Assembly: GCA_002633005.1 (NCBI GenBank)
Contig: NMRA01000250.1
Span: forward strand, 481,792-534,906
Direction of reading: 5' to 3'
From: Phoronis australis
Taxonomy: Eukaryota > Phoronida > Phoronidae
Length of the DNA: 53,115 nucleotides
Part shown: positions 12,001-23,400 of the stretch, piece by piece
Position numbering within the stretch: the first letter of the stretch is position 1
Layout of the letters: each line of letters starts with the position of its first letter
Program-made: the position numbers and the translations under genes
The notes under the pieces: model-generated
Told to the model about the DNA's origin: nothing
The model's input: the letters and a program-made list of their open reading frames with translations, nothing else
Databases searched by the model: none

Positions 12001-13011
12001 AATGGTATGTTCAGACTCGCTGTTGACTAATGAAATGTGGTGTATAGGCCTGTGGTCAACAGTTATTGCTACTTCCTACTAGCTAAATAGAACCAGGTCT
12101 GTCCCAGCTTTATGAAGCATTACTCTTGGCTTTTTAAAAGCATAAAACATTTTTAGTTCCAGTATTTGGCCTAATTTTTTTCTGTATTTCATCATCTTAT
12201 TTGATATTCATCTCCTTGTTTGAATTTCCTTCCTCCCTTAGTCACGATTACTCAGGAAGTTTGAAAAAGTTTACCGTGCAAGTCGAAAGAAAACGGACAA
12301 AATGGCGTGTTTTTCCACGTCGTGATGGCCGACCGAAAGCTGAATTTCACGCTATGATGTTTGAGTGTAAACGGAATTGGCTGTCATAGTAGCTGACTGC
12401 CATGATGGATAGCTCTAGTCATTGAAAATGAGACGTGCTATTGACTGTTCCTGTAGTCTGGATCAATTGTGAACAAATCTGGTGAACTGGGTATTAGATA
12501 ACTTTAGGTTAAAGGTCAACTGTTTGTTGTGGAGATAGTGAAAAGCCAGATTTACTTTGGAAATCTGCAGTTTCCTTTTCGCTTGTTTTATTAATGCAAG
12601 CCTTCAGACATAGTTTTCTATGTAGTGTGGTGACACTAGCGAACAATTCTGACATGAGTGCTTTTTTCAGAGTCCCCACCTGAGTATGATATCGCCTTGA
12701 CCTGCAGTTCAGAGCCGCTACCGCCATCGTACTCTGAGGTTGACTTTGAAAACAGTGACATGAATGGGAATCGTTCGTCGTCCAATCTCTTTCCAGACTC
12801 CCCTTTCTTCAGTCTCGGCAACACGAGCCCTGGAGCAAATTCTGTATTTATCCTCGAACCAGTTGTAGAGGAGGCACAGACAATTACAGGAAAAAACAAT
12901 AGTAACCAGGATGCACCTGCTAGTAGGACTAACACACAGACAACATATTTGTGTATTCCCAGCGATGGCACTGCGTCTGATGATGATGAGCTGACAAGTG
13001 AGCGCTTATGA
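15..13011 (+). CDS. CUB-LDLa single-pass receptor with PY-motif tail, 3' part of gene
   Basis: Six exons join in frame: 15-137, 2281-2440, 6172-6300, 11046-11219, 11833-11928 and 12671-13011 (stop TGA). All introns are GT/AG, and phases agree at each junction (0,1,1,1,1). The first two exons encode the middle and end of a CUB domain (QFFIQVQSMDIYKG, then HIGFRMMLTSYSDSPG). Exon 3 is one LDL-receptor class A repeat with six cysteines and the acidic DGYDEG segment. Exon 4 has a Pro/Ser/Thr stalk, a hydrophobic helix (FWFIAMLGIIVISILGAIAA) and a basic stop-transfer RRKHIERRQR. The tail carries PPEY and PPSY, the PPxY ligands of NEDD4-type WW domains, and an acidic C-terminus. The layout recalls NETO or LRP12-like receptors, and the tail recalls LDLRAD-type proteins; I cannot assign the ortholog. 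The 5' exons lie outside the window. No clear polyadenylation signal was seen after the stop. Role inferred: cell-surface co-receptor regulated by ubiquitin ligases. Confidence 0.85.
543..2068 (+). mobile_element. Non-autonomous TIR DNA element, copy 1
   Basis: The left end TACCGTATTCGCC and the right end, ending AATACGGTA, are inverted repeats over about 26 bases (TAATAACCGCCC on both arms). The likely target duplication is TA, as in Tc1/mariner-like and similar cut-and-paste elements. It lies in the first visible intron of the receptor gene. There is no transposase reading frame. A 75-residue open stretch at about 1189-1420 is also open in copy 2 but not in copy 3, so coding is doubtful. 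An assembly join (n at 600) sits in a G run. Confidence 0.8.
2284..2440 (+). CDS. CUB C-terminal exon portion
   Basis: This is the in-frame part of exon 2281-2440, listed because it carries the recognisable end of the CUB domain. It has a single Cys (HVCG), a Ser/Gly-rich loop, and the typical final strand GFRMMLTSYSD. It follows TTTTCTTAAG and ends at GTAAGA. Confidence 0.8.
2822..3197. repeat. 18-bp minisatellite, about 20 copies
   Basis: The unit is GTTGAGTTCATATTGCAT, nearly perfect, with an assembly join (n at 3151) inside and small variants at the right end. Because 18 is a multiple of three, several frames stay open; these are not genes. It lies in an intron of the receptor gene. Confidence 0.95.
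3440..3540 (-). repeat. tRNA-derived SINE-like sequence
   Basis: On the minus strand an A-box-like TGGCCTAGTGGGTCAAC is followed about 40 bases later by a B-box-like GGTTCAAATACC, the spacing of an internal pol III promoter. The flanking arms pair poorly, so this is a tRNA-like SINE head rather than a working tRNA gene. Confidence 0.5.
5317..5645. repeat. 30-bp minisatellite, about 11 copies
   Basis: The unit is CTCAAGGTCTAGCACTGTGTCCCAGTG plus three variable bases, in direct tandem. The array runs directly into a tRNA-like sequence (5640-5702) that has related bases (GTGAGACTCGACC), suggesting that the unit was copied from the repeat's edge. Confidence 0.9.
5636..5703 (-). repeat. tRNA-like SINE fragment next to minisatellite
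   Basis: The minus strand reads GTGAGGCTTAGTGGGATAAG (A-box-like), then CTGCTCCCTTATTCAAGG, then AGGTCGAGTCTCACTGGG (B-box-like). It resembles a tRNA module with a recognisable T arm. Its 3' end is the start of the 30-bp array. Confidence 0.5.
6172..6300 (+). CDS. LDLa exon of the CUB-LDLa receptor
   Basis: The acceptor is TTTCTAG before 6172. Cysteines are spaced as in LDL-receptor class A modules, with a calcium-cage-like CTDGYDEG. Two donors are possible: GTAAAA after 6293 and GTATGT after 6300. Only the second leaves phase 1, which the transmembrane exon at 11046 needs (CVK-S-TPAAPP), so I chose 6300. The first donor would need an unseen extra exon. Confidence 0.85.
6556..8075 (+). repeat. 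Compound repeat with tandem A-B-C subunits, copy 1
   Basis: This copy starts TATGCGCCTACATATTTAT and ends near TTTCAACGCTTCGTG. Inside are three rounds of about 445 bases, each with three related blocks. Each block ends in a version of GCGCCACCTAGTGGC, followed by a T-rich stretch. A final variant block (GCGCCATCTAGTGG at 7952) leads to the shared 3' end. It has no reading frame. It lies in the intron between the LDLa and transmembrane exons. Confidence 0.85.
6732..7966 (-). promoter_or_regulatory. Cluster of CTCF-like motifs
   Basis: Minus-strand matches to the CTCF core occur at 6732-6746 (ACCAGGGGGCGC), 6872-6886, 7037-7051, 7182-7196, 7322-7336, 7480-7494, 7617-7631, 7762-7776, 7889-7903 and 7952-7966 (mostly GCCACTAGGTGGCGC or GCCACTAGGAGGCGC). 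All face the same way and most are 127-165 bases apart. The match to the vertebrate CTCF core is seen in the sequence; binding is inferred. Confidence 0.5.
9098..9815 (+). repeat. Compound repeat with A-B-C subunits, copy 2
   Basis: It has the same start (TATGCGCCAACATATTTAT) and the same 3' end (TTTCAATGCTCTGCGTTTCTC) as copy 1, but only one A-B-C round plus the terminal block. The difference in internal copy number with conserved ends marks a dispersed element with an expandable core. Confidence 0.85.
9277..9720 (-). promoter_or_regulatory. Second cluster of CTCF-like motifs
   Basis: Motif copies lie at 9277-9291 (GCCACTAGGGGGCAC), 9422-9436, 9584-9598 and a decayed one at 9706-9720. Orientation and spacing match those of the first cluster. 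Confidence 0.45.
10010..10325 (+). repeat. Degenerate ~90-bp tandem repeat with GCATTGTGGGA core
   Basis: TGCATTGTGGGAG recurs near 10028 and 10121, with weaker versions near 10209 and 10300. Each is followed by a T-rich stretch and a CATTCTG-like end. It is non-coding and lies just downstream of the second compound repeat. Confidence 0.55.
11046..11219 (+). CDS. Transmembrane exon of the CUB-LDLa receptor
   Basis: The acceptor is TTCTCAG and the donor is GTGAGT. The product has a short Pro/Ala/Ser/Thr-rich stalk, about 20 hydrophobic residues, then a basic juxtamembrane cluster (RRKHIERRQR). This gives type I orientation with the CUB and LDLa domains outside the cell. Confidence 0.85.
12671..13011 (+). 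CDS. Terminal exon: cytoplasmic tail with two PY motifs
   Basis: The exon follows TTTTTTCAG and stays open for 113 residues to TGA. PPEY lies four residues from the start and PPSYSEV about 17 residues later. The tail ends in an acidic SDDDEL stretch. PPxY motifs are established ligands of WW domains in NEDD4-family ubiquitin ligases; their use here is inferred. Confidence 0.85.
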
Positions 13012-13258
13012 TTTAGAGTTACGCCTAAAGATCATGCAGTTTGCTTCCATTTACTCAACAGCTGCCAACAGGGTGCTTCAAGTATCGATGCACAACACAA
13101 TATTTGATGAAGGAAAAGGTCAGGTGCTGTGCAGTGCTGATTATATGTGGAAAGAAATTGCAAAATACAGTGGCTTTCATTTTATATAACATGTACGGCA
13201 TCATTCTTTTCTGTGAAAAGATTTGCTACAAACCAAGAAAAATCATTTTCTGTTGTTA

Positions 13259-13363
13259 GATACCCTGTTCACTAGGTACCTAGGTTCTGTGGGATACTCT
13301 GTTCACTAGGTACCTAGGTTCTGTGGGATACTCTGTTCACTAGGTACCTAGGTTCTGTGGGAT
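13259..13363. repeat. 35-bp minisatellite, 3 copies
   Basis: The unit begins GATACTCTGTTCACTAGG and contains the palindrome CTAGGTACCTAG. It lies about 250 bases after the receptor stop codon, so it may fall in the 3' UTR. Confidence 0.95.
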
Positions 13364-15339
13364 TGCTTTACATAAGGTTCACTCTCTTATATTTGATCAG
13401 ACGGCAGATCCTCCATCTCATCTGAAAATTTGAAGCCCCCAAATCTACTGTCACTGATTTGTCAAGTGTGTACTGTGAGAAGGCTTCATTCTGATGAGGG
13501 AAGTAGTGATTAGACTCTGTTTCTCCATGATGATCGCACATGATTGCTCAGAGTATAACACTCCGCTGTTATGCTGCGAAGAGATTCAGCTAGTGCTCGT
13601 TACGTTGAAAAAATACTCGTAATAAGATGGACTGGATATCTTTGTGTGTTGAAGTGCTGACTTAAGCAGATGTGCTCTTTGTCTTCTGATTGAAGTGTGT
13701 AATGCTATGTCAGATTAGAATGTAGTAGCCACAAGGTTTTGTGCCATCAGGGAATTCTGAAACAGCCCCTCCAAGATAAAGTCTTCGTTGTGCAACAAGG
13801 CTTGAAAAAGCTCCATTGAGGCTCTTTTGGGAGCGTTTTACATGTGGGCGTCGTATCAAAATATTTTCTTGTGTTCGTAGAAGCGTTCGAAAAAATCCAC
13901 CACTTTTTCATGAAGACCTCTACCTGGGGCCTTTTTGGACTCAAAGTCACTTTAGTGAAATGGACATTGTTGAAAGAGCTGCATACTAGGAACTCATCCA
14001 GAAATTCCCTGAATCATCCGGATGTAGAGAACTCTGTTAATTGTGTCTATTTCTTGATCCTTTTTTGTCGTATTTGTCCAGGAGCAGAAGCTCTGTGTAC
14101 ATTTATCAACTAAATGTTGTTGTTCTCTTAATCCGCACTTGCTGTTGCTGATGACTAAAAGTCAAGAATTACACTTGAATCCAAGAAGACATAGTTTTAT
14201 ACCGTTTGCAAATACTAAGGTGCCTTTAACCCATGCTTTGTGTCAAAAACAAATTTATGATTTCGGCCACTTGCCGTTTTAAAGCTGGCCTTGTGTTGAT
14301 CATTACTCACTTAAGAAACGACCTCTGACCTGAGGAAGGGCTGTTTTGTTATTTCTTCAGACCAAATAAAACTTCAGGTCACGCTGTCACCTTCCCCTAT
14401 ATGCATTTGGTCTCAAGAAATAACAAGTTGAGGTTTTCAGCTACTTCCAAATCCAGATATCACACCAGTTATGATTAATTAAAATTTTGAGACCATTTCG
14501 TAAAGGTAGATGTATATCAAAAGTTGTAGTTTTGTCACAATTCATGGAGTTAATGCCTCTTTAAAAATGATGTGCAGTCAAATATCTAGTCAAGACCAAT
14601 GAACAGTGCACTGCCGAGAGGGTTGTGCCTGTATATTATTAGAGCACCAATCCTGCCCTCTGATGAATTGTTATTCTAAAGATAGTTGATGTTTTATTAA
14701 TGATGTGGACCCTTATTGGCTTTGAATACTATTTTTCCCCAAGTCATGACGTGTCTTTTACGAGTCAATGAATAATTCTATCCAACTTTACGCAATGAAT
14801 AACTGACACTTAGTTAATTTCAATAACTTCTATTGAATATTTCGTACTTGTCAGTTTCAATAAGATTTTTTAAAACCTGTATTGAAAAATTCACTCGTTT
14901 TACTATGTCACAACGTAATTCAGTGCATGCTAAATGTGCCAGGTTGCTATATTCTTTGTCTTGTGTGTCACTTGAACGTATTCAATGCTGTATTGCAGTT
15001 TGTCGGAACCTGTAAATTGTTATCAGCTTGGTCTCCCTACATGGTTCGGGGGCTTTTGGCTGTTCTTTAATTAACAGTAAAAGTTCTCCAGTTTGGGACA
15101 TTTGTGTGTCTTGGCTACAAATTTTCGATTAAGCAAATGCGGACTCTAGCTTCTTCCGAGTCCTTTCATACACTTAGAAAGACCCACTGTAACAGGTGCC
15201 TGATATTCATTGTGAAAACATAATCATTGACAAATTATGCATTTTTGTCGAGACCAGAGTTTGGAACAAATTTTGGAAGTAGGCAGTATTGACCGTCCCA
15301 AGTTTTAAGACCCGCCTACAAATGATCTTTCACGTGGTT
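13364..15339. other. Intergenic stretch without recognised features
   Basis: I see no exon-like sequence, RNA gene or clear repeat here. Short open stretches have no recognisable product and no splice context. Confidence 0.5.
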
Positions 15340-15520
15340 GTTACACACTGTAGGCACAATGTCACACACTGTAGACACAATGTCACACACTGTAGGCACA
15401 ATGTCACACACTGTAGGCACAATGTCACACACTGTAGGCACAATGTCACACACTGTAGGCACAATGTCACACACTGTAGACACAATGTTACACACTGTAG
15501 ACACAATGTCACACACTGTG
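15340..15520. repeat. 21-bp minisatellite, about 9 copies
   Basis: The unit is GTCACACACTGTAGGCACAAT with G/A variation. The length is divisible by three, so open frames on both strands are artefacts of the repeat. Confidence 0.95.
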
Positions 15521-16788
15521 GAGATGCATGCAAATGTGTTGGAGACTATTTTTGATGATTTTAGGAACTGATGAGTTTACTTTCAGAGTCTGGTGGTACA
15601 GAATGTAGTTTCTGATATTTGCAAAATATGATGAATGCCAAAACTGCCCATGTCTCAAAATTCAGAATTAAGGACATCCAGTTTTTGTCTTGAATTTCAT
15701 TTTTAATACTATCCCAAACTGGAGATTTTTTACTGAATAGATAATCGTATACTTATCGTATCAATTTGAAGGTTGATCTCTGTGACAATGTGAGGATGAT
15801 CTTTAAAAGCTTCAAAACTTTAAAGCCTAGTACTTTCAATGTAGTCCTTTTATGAAGGTCACCCACTGGCATCTGTGAAATCAACGGCTTTGAATTCCAT
15901 TTTGGGTTGAAGACCTAATATTTGAAAATCAAAGATTTTATATCAGTAGTAGTGTTAGTTTACAGAATTTGTCTTGAAATGCTCATGTAAATTATTGTGC
16001 ATTCCTTGCTAGAATACGTGCCCTGTAGTATGCACATTGGCAATTGGAAATGTCATATATTCTAAAAAATTTCATTTTGTTTAGATGTGATGCAAGGGGC
16101 CTCTGTTGGTGCATTATTAGTAATAGGAAATGATTATTTCACTACTTGTTGCCAGGGAAACACAGCCATTGTTGATGTTATGTTTTAGACTGTACATCTT
16201 TTTGCCTGGCATGTATTTACTGTTCAAAGAACAATGCAATGTGACGTGAACAGGCCAGCAATGGATCACGTCTTAGCACACCATTCTCTTCCATACAGCC
16301 ACAGTGTCATACATGCTATAAACAACAGTCTTGTGTCAGTCATTGTTTTTTGCACAAGACAATGAGCATATAGGTCATTGCTCATTGAAAGCGAAATGTA
16401 GAACTAGGATGCAGGCCTTTTGATGGACAGTTAATGTCAATTTCGATTGTGCTGTAGATTGCAGAAACTTAGTAACTCAGAAAATTAGACAAACAGGGAC
16501 CTGTATTTTTACTAAAGGTGACATCAAAAATAGTCGCTTTTACTTGTAACCACCATGAAAGTCCATCCATTGTCAGGTTTTCTTGCACCTGCTCAACATC
16601 AGTGCTCAATAATTATTTTTCCACTTTTTTGTAAATATCTCTACTTTTGTATTTTAAGCGATGGAATTTTGGTAGTTGGGTTGCTAGAGTTGTACCACGT
16701 TGTTAAATTCAAAAACGTGATGTAAAAGTAAGTACAATTTTTTATGATTCTCGAGGTTGTATATCGAGGACAATTTTGATAAGGGTGT

Positions 16789-16869
16789 AAACAAATATGT
16801 GGTGTTACACTACCAACAAATATGTGGTGTTACACTACCAACAAATATGTGGTGTTACACTACCAACAA
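16789..16869. repeat. 25-bp minisatellite, 3 copies
   Basis: The unit is ACAAATATGTGGTGTTACAC plus TACCA, three near-perfect direct copies in intergenic sequence. Confidence 0.95.
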
Positions 16870-17039
16870 GTTACATGAATGATTAGGATAAAAATACGAA
16901 ATATAGATGGTACGCATATTAAAAACCGAATGTTCTATGAATCTGCTCACAACTTTTTGGTTTTTAGTCTGTATACTGTTATACTAATTGTCTTCTATTC
17001 CAGTGATGAAAATTACTCTGGATAGCAATGTAATATGCA

Positions 17040-17540
17040 ACAAGAACTCTTCCACAAATTTGCATATTTAGCCAAATATTTACAAAATTATTTTAACTCA
17101 GTAAAAGTATATATTTCCTGAAAGCAGAAAGTAGAATTTGAATGTTGACTTAATAACAATCTGTCATTCATTGGGTCACTAAAATTTAGCAAAAAAGAAA
17201 TTTATAGCAAAACAATGGTATCAAAGCATTACCAAATTTCATTTCTTGTAAGTACTCAAGATAAAATCTCAAAAACGCTGTTACAATTTTCTAAATTATA
17301 ATTTTGTTTTACGCAGAATTTGATTTTTCTATGAAAATCAAAGTCCTATTTTCATAACCCTTCATGCAATAATGAATTTTTTAAAAAATAATTCCTAATA
17401 GTGTGTTGAAGAACAGTTCATTAAGCAGTTGCAGTAACCAGTTCCGTATGAATTCGGTCAGCCATTTCTGAGATGTCAACTTAGCTGAATTTGGAATTTT
17501 TTGAGTCTTAGTAACCTTAAATGGCCTTATCATTATTAAT
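17040..17540 (+). repeat. Dispersed ~500-bp repeat, copy 1
   Basis: Blocks such as AACTCAGTAAAAG, TTAGCAAAAAAGAAA, CTCAAAAACGCTGTTACA and AAAGTCCTATTTT appear in the same order at 21380-21880 and 28450-28920. No reading frame is conserved. The family is not recognised. Confidence 0.6.
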
Positions 17541-17719
17541 AGACAAATAATGAACTTTCCAGCCCAGCAAAGAATATTCATCATTGTATACTTAATTCGA
17601 ACTGTCTTGAAACAAATTACCCATTGTGTAATATGGTAAAACTTCTCCAGTTTGAAACAGTTTGTAAAATTTGGGACCCTGAAATTCAAGCAGTAATTGA
17701 ATTTTCTTGATTCATGATT

Positions 17720-19290
17720 TTTAAGATTGGTACATAATTAGGGGATTTTGGTATTCGTTATATTTCTTAAATATTGGAAGTCTGGGCTGCCATGAATGTA
17801 CAATTTGTTTCTCGTAATTCTCGAATATGTAATGGCCAATATTACATATATTTCAAGTTCCCATCTTGAGCAAAATAATTTATTTCCATCGTCCCAAACT
17901 GGAAAACTTTTACCGTACTTTGCTACCATTCCTTCCTCTCTTTATTCTTTTTGTTTAAGAAAATGTTTACAATATTGTAAACATGGTTTGTACTTTATAG
18001 CTGTTTGAACACATCTTATTTTCACTATTTGTTGTAACAAAAAACTCAATACTTCAGAAGTGGAGAAAAAATAGTATTTTGACAATTGTTAATTTTCTGT
18101 TGAATTATATGAGGCACTACAGATATTAATTATTTATTTGTGTCAAATGATTGTATTTGTCTAATTGTATATCAAATTTTGGAATTGGTTGTGCATTGTA
18201 ATAATGGTTTTAAATTTCAGAGGTGAATTTTTGTGAGTTAACCAATTGTTTCAGAAAATGTAAAAATCGTGTTTGATTACTTTACAAGGGAATATGGTAT
18301 ATTGTGCATATGTTGCTTCACGGAAAACATAAAATTCTAAATTTCAATCACAATTATATTGTTTCTTGGTACATTTAATTACTTTGAATGGACTTTACTT
18401 TCTGGTTATTTTTTAATGTTTATTACGAAAAACACCATGCACAATAATGAGAATATATTCCAGAAAGTGCAAGAAAATATCAAGTTAATCAAAAACCTTG
18501 AACGTTATTTTCTCACACCTAAGATATGATCTTACATCAGCAGTGCCAGTCATGACATTGTTTTAAATTGAAACAAAAATAATAGTACGCGTAGGCTAAA
18601 ATCTCACCAATTTTCTCCGAGATTTAGCAAAAAAAGTCCCACTTTTCATTTTTAAATTAAGGCTTCAAACATTGTTCTGAATGCAGGCAATTTTTCAAAA
18701 AAATGATTGAAGACAGCTCTGGTAAAGAACTTGAAAATAGTGCAGCATTATTTTGTGGTACTTATTAAAAACAAGATTTCACTTGGTTTGTGAACTATTA
18801 ATAGGTGAGACAACAATGACTCACCATGAACACTTCAGTTTGTAATGTTCACTTGCTGTGCTACCCACAATCCAATTGAATTTACTACAAACCGTCAAGG
18901 AACTTTTTTAAAGTGGCAATAAACTCGCGTTTAGTCGAAGAAACTACATTTCAATTGAGACCTCTTACCGCTGTAAAATTAGTTCCAATTTGTTCCTTGC
19001 TCAGATGAGAAGATTTTTGAGTATCTTGCAAAGAGCTAAACGTTCATTATTCTGCGAGTACATGCTCGACAAATAAAACGACGCGCTTGACAAGTCAACT
19101 TGTAGTGTCTCGTCTTGAGCAGAAACTAACTGAAGGGTTCCTTCCATGCCCAGACGCAGCACAGCAATTTGAATATGGAACATTTTGAATAAGGAACACT
19201 TTGAATAAGGAACATTTTGAAACCAATTTCATAACAGTAAACGGTATAAATAATATTATACAACAATATCAGCCTCGAATGGCCAACACA
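17720..19290. other. AT-rich intergenic stretch
   Basis: There are no exon-like segments, RNA genes or strong repeats. A short duplicated GAATAAGGAACATTTTGA lies at about 19180-19220. Confidence 0.5.
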
Positions 19291-20066
19291 ACCATGTAAT
19301 AACCCATTTAGTTATCTCACTAGTGAGATAACATTTTGGTGGGAACGGAGGCCGGTTTCGAATCCGGGCCTCAAGAGTTTTGGGTCGTCGACTTTACCAT
19401 TGTACCACTCAGTGGCTGACGTCATCAACCGTGAAAACAGAATAATTAAATGAGCACGTGCAACAATTGCATGTTCAACAAAGGGCATGTATCAACATTT
19501 ATACCCTATGAAAAATAAGACGCATAATTTCCATAAAAACGATATTTTAATTCAGTGACATTTATCTCACATTTTCTCTCACTTGTAAATCACTGATCTC
19601 CAATTTGAATGCGGGTATCGTGTCATCGGAATCCTTTGACTTGAGCATTATACTCATTTACCAGTGGTAACCTACTTTTGCAGACGATATTTTCCTGGGC
19701 CAAACCTTAGCTTGATAAAATGTATAGTAAGCCATAATAGTTGCTAAACCTTTATTTTATTTTGTTTAAATTTTCAATTGGTTTTGAGTAAAAGCATTTT
19801 TTTGACAAAAATAGCTCAGCTTTTCTAAAAAGGTCACGACCTCCGACCCCGGGCCTCTGACATAGAAAGCAGTTACAAAGCCGAGGCGAGTCAAGAAAGG
19901 TAGATCGATTCATTGCAATGTTTCTTGTTCAGTATGAGGTATAAATAGATTATTACATGTTCTCAGTCGTTATCCCCCATATCTAGAGCCCTCGTGGTGA
20001 TAATTCTCAAAAATCCACTCAAGCTATAGAATACAGGGGATAACGACTTCGCCACGTAATAATCTA
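19291..20066 (-). mobile_element. TIR element carrying a tRNA-like module, copy 1
   Basis: The left end (ATGTAATAACCCAT, then a perfect 22-base palindrome at 19311-19332) and the right end (GGATAACGACTTCGCCACG, then TAATAATCT) match, in inverted order, the ends of the copy at 26288-27042. Right-end sequences also occur inverted at 19944-19980, so this end can fold into a long hairpin. No transposase is present; it is a MITE-like element. Confidence 0.7.
19339..19417 (-). repeat. tRNA-like module inside the TIR element
   Basis: On the minus strand a GTGGTACAATGGTAAAG A-box-like segment is followed by GGATTCGAAACCGG, a B-box-like segment, with tRNA-like spacing. Acceptor-arm pairing is poor. 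The same module lies in the second copy of the element. Confidence 0.55.
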
Positions 20067-20418
20067 AATGTATTTAAGATGCAAAGTGAGTTTAAAGCCG
20101 CTTTGAATGTTCCCTTCTATCAAATCCATTATTTGTGTACAGAGAGTTGGCTTGTGACTTGTAAAACAGAACACAATAGGGAGCGATTTTTCTAAACCGA
20201 GCACATTGTAACAGTTTGAGACTAACTGTTCTCGCAGGCGGTGTCATACACCTACAGACAGTGCCGCCATCTATTGCACACAATACTCTTTTTGTTTAAT
20301 ACACAGAATAAACGCATCTCTGCCCATCCAGCTATAAATGCAATTTTTCCATGTGAAGTTTTGCACTCAATAATCTCTTGACCTGCCCAGGTCACTATCG
20401 ATCGTATGAATACTGGCA

Positions 20419-23400
20419 TCAAAAGGGGTCATCGTTAGCCATGTCCAAGTAGACAGCATATTCCTCCCGGTTGCAGTTGCCCTCAGGGCTGAAGACATAC
20501 TTGTGAAATGTACCATCCACACATATTGCTGCAAAGACAAAATGTGTTTTTTGCAAAGACATTATCGCCATCTTAGTCCTGTTTACAATCACACATGAGT
20601 TAACCTTCTGGGCATTTAAGAAATTCTGAAATCAAGGTAGGGGTTAAGCCAAGCATGGACTTACATAAAGAATTTTTCATAAGTTTGGGAGGGACATTAG
20701 CCAAACGACAGATTTGAGTTATTACTCTGGTTGTGATCAGCTACTTTACAAGCACGAGCCATAAAAAAATATCAATAGACAAAGCACCGTGTGCATTTTG
20801 TATGCTGAAATTCTCTACAGACGGGTGTTACCATGGACACCAACATAAATTGCGGGTGGGCATATGACCAAACTTCAAAAAGCGATAATTTGGGGTGGCA
20901 TTTAGCACAAGTACAGAACATTTTCAAGAACTGCTGACACCATTGGTAACACAACCAAAAGCTCAACACAAAAGTCTTTTATTTTTTTAATTCAGTGTAT
21001 TGTAGAACGTCATGAAACAGTCATATTTTCCCAACCCCTACTGCACCCCTTGCGTGATTCCATTAATGTGTATACCTATCACAGACTTCTGCTGTCCAAA
21101 CGCACAGATACAAGCGCACTCGGCAGGCACAGTGAAGCTAGCCAGTCCCCACTGTGACTCCACGTAGGGTCCCAGGAAACCCATCTTCTTGAACCTGAAA
21201 TTAATGACACAGATGTCCAAAACTATAAAACACCTAACTAGGAGCTCGAGTCTGCACATAGCATTACTGAGGAATACTACAAGACAGTATCAGAATATTC
21301 AACACAATCTCTTTTTAATATCCTCTCCCACTCAATACATCCATTTCCATATGACATGTTATGTAAGACCTTATTTACAGGTGTGCATGTTTAGCCAAAT
21401 ATTCACAAAGCAACACAGTAAAAGAATACCTTTTCTGAAAGTAGAAAGTCTGTACAATTTTATTTTTGATTTTTTACCAATTTGTAATCAACTAAGTCAT
21501 GTGACCATGTCCTTTTAGAAAAATTTAGCAAAAATAAGAAATAAATTAAAGTACATTGTCTTGATTTCTAAATAGCTAAACAACGGTATCAAAAATATGA
21601 CTAAATTTTATTTGATATAAATGTTCTAGGTGAGATCTCAAAAATGCTCTATACAGTTTTGTAAAATATCATTTCATATTCATTTTATGAAACCGTTTTA
21701 ATTTTTTCATGAAAACCACAAACGTCCCAGTTTTTGATAGTCCCTCAAGCAAACGTGGAACATTTCAAAAAAACAGTGTAGAAAGCAGGGTATCTGATAA
21801 TTTCATCCGGATCCAATCATCCGAATCTGATGTTCCAAATTAGCCAAACTTGGACATTTTTTAGGGTCCTACATACCTTAAGAAATATATAATCAAGTGA
21901 CCATATAGACAACCACCAGCAAACACTTAATCAGATAGGTTTCATGTCGCAAACCAGCATCAATGAACCAAATGTCAAGAATTTTAAACAAAGACTATAC
22001 CCAACGTCAATAACTACGTCTGCAGTTAATTAAAAAGCAAAGTAACCAGTTTTTATGTTATGTTTAGTGAAATGCAGATCCTTGGATATCTTCAATTTAC
22101 CTTTTCCATGTTCATTACTAATTCCCTGGTTTTACTATCTATGAAACAACAGAAAGCAAACAGCCCAGCATGCAAAGACCCTCCATCTTGGTTCTCCATT
22201 CACTTTCATTGAGGAAACATGATGTCCCACTCTTTATTCAACACAGTGCGCACAGGTCTTGCGTGTTCCCTCAATGAGAATGGCTGCAGAATCAAGATGT
22301 AAACCCTTTGTCACGCCGCTTACATCACTTTTGTTTGTTTCACAGACAGTAATTACACAACAGCAATCAATCAACATGGGAAAATGTCCCCTACAAGATA
22401 ACCAGGGATCTGCAATCAACATTGGAAAATGTCCCCTACAAGATAACTAGAGATCTTCAATCAACATTGGAAAATGTCCCCTAAAAGATAACCAGGGATC
22501 TGCAATCAACATTGGAAAATGTCCCCTACAAGATAACCAGGGATCTTCAATCAACTTTGGAAAATGTCCCCTAAAAGATAACCAGGGATCTTCAATCAAC
22601 ATTGGAAAATGTCCCCTACAAGATAACCAGGGATCTGCAATTTTACTGATAGGTACCATCAAAAATGGTTTTCTCTTCAACAGGCGAGTGGCAATCTACA
22701 CTTCAGCCAAGATGTTTTCTACACAAATTTGACAATCAACATTACCCACCAACCTAAATGTATTACAAATAAAAATCCCTCAATTCGATGGGGAAAACTG
22801 AACCTAGGAATTTGCACTGTATGTTGATCAAGTTGGAAGAATCACCCGTGAGCAATTAACAAATGTCGAGCTGAAAGAATCAAATGAATTAAGAACTTAA
22901 TAAGTTTTTGACAGGTTGAGTCAGCATTGTTCATAACAGCATCTAAATAATTACTCAATGGATATAGAAGAATTGCTAGATTTTTAGACACACCAGTGCA
23001 ATTTAGTTCTAGTTTAAATCTGGAGATGTGACCATGACATAGTTATCGCTGTGGCTTTTTTAAGTTCTTTCAGAAAGTGTCTGCCATCAAAATTCTTGTA
23101 GTCCAAAACAACATGCATCAATTATCTTCGGGTGAACCAAACAAAGCATGAGTGACGCCAATATAGGTCTCTTGGCAACAGTCACTTACAGCTGTCCTAG
23201 ATTTTGAGAACCAGTTTAATGCCTGTAATTCAGTGGAGAAAAACTGTGACTATTACCCAAGCAGTCTCTTTACTTACGATGATGTCTTATTCAAGTTTGC
23301 ATTTTGTATGGCAAAAATGTGGACAGTTCCCTTGTCGCTGGAGGAGCAGAGAAATTCTGAGTTTGGGCTGAAGTTGAGGCTGTGAAATAACAAGAAGGAA

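Noticed and set aside
15289-15571. Open frames of repeated seven-residue units on both strands
   Set aside because: A by-product of the 21-bp minisatellite.
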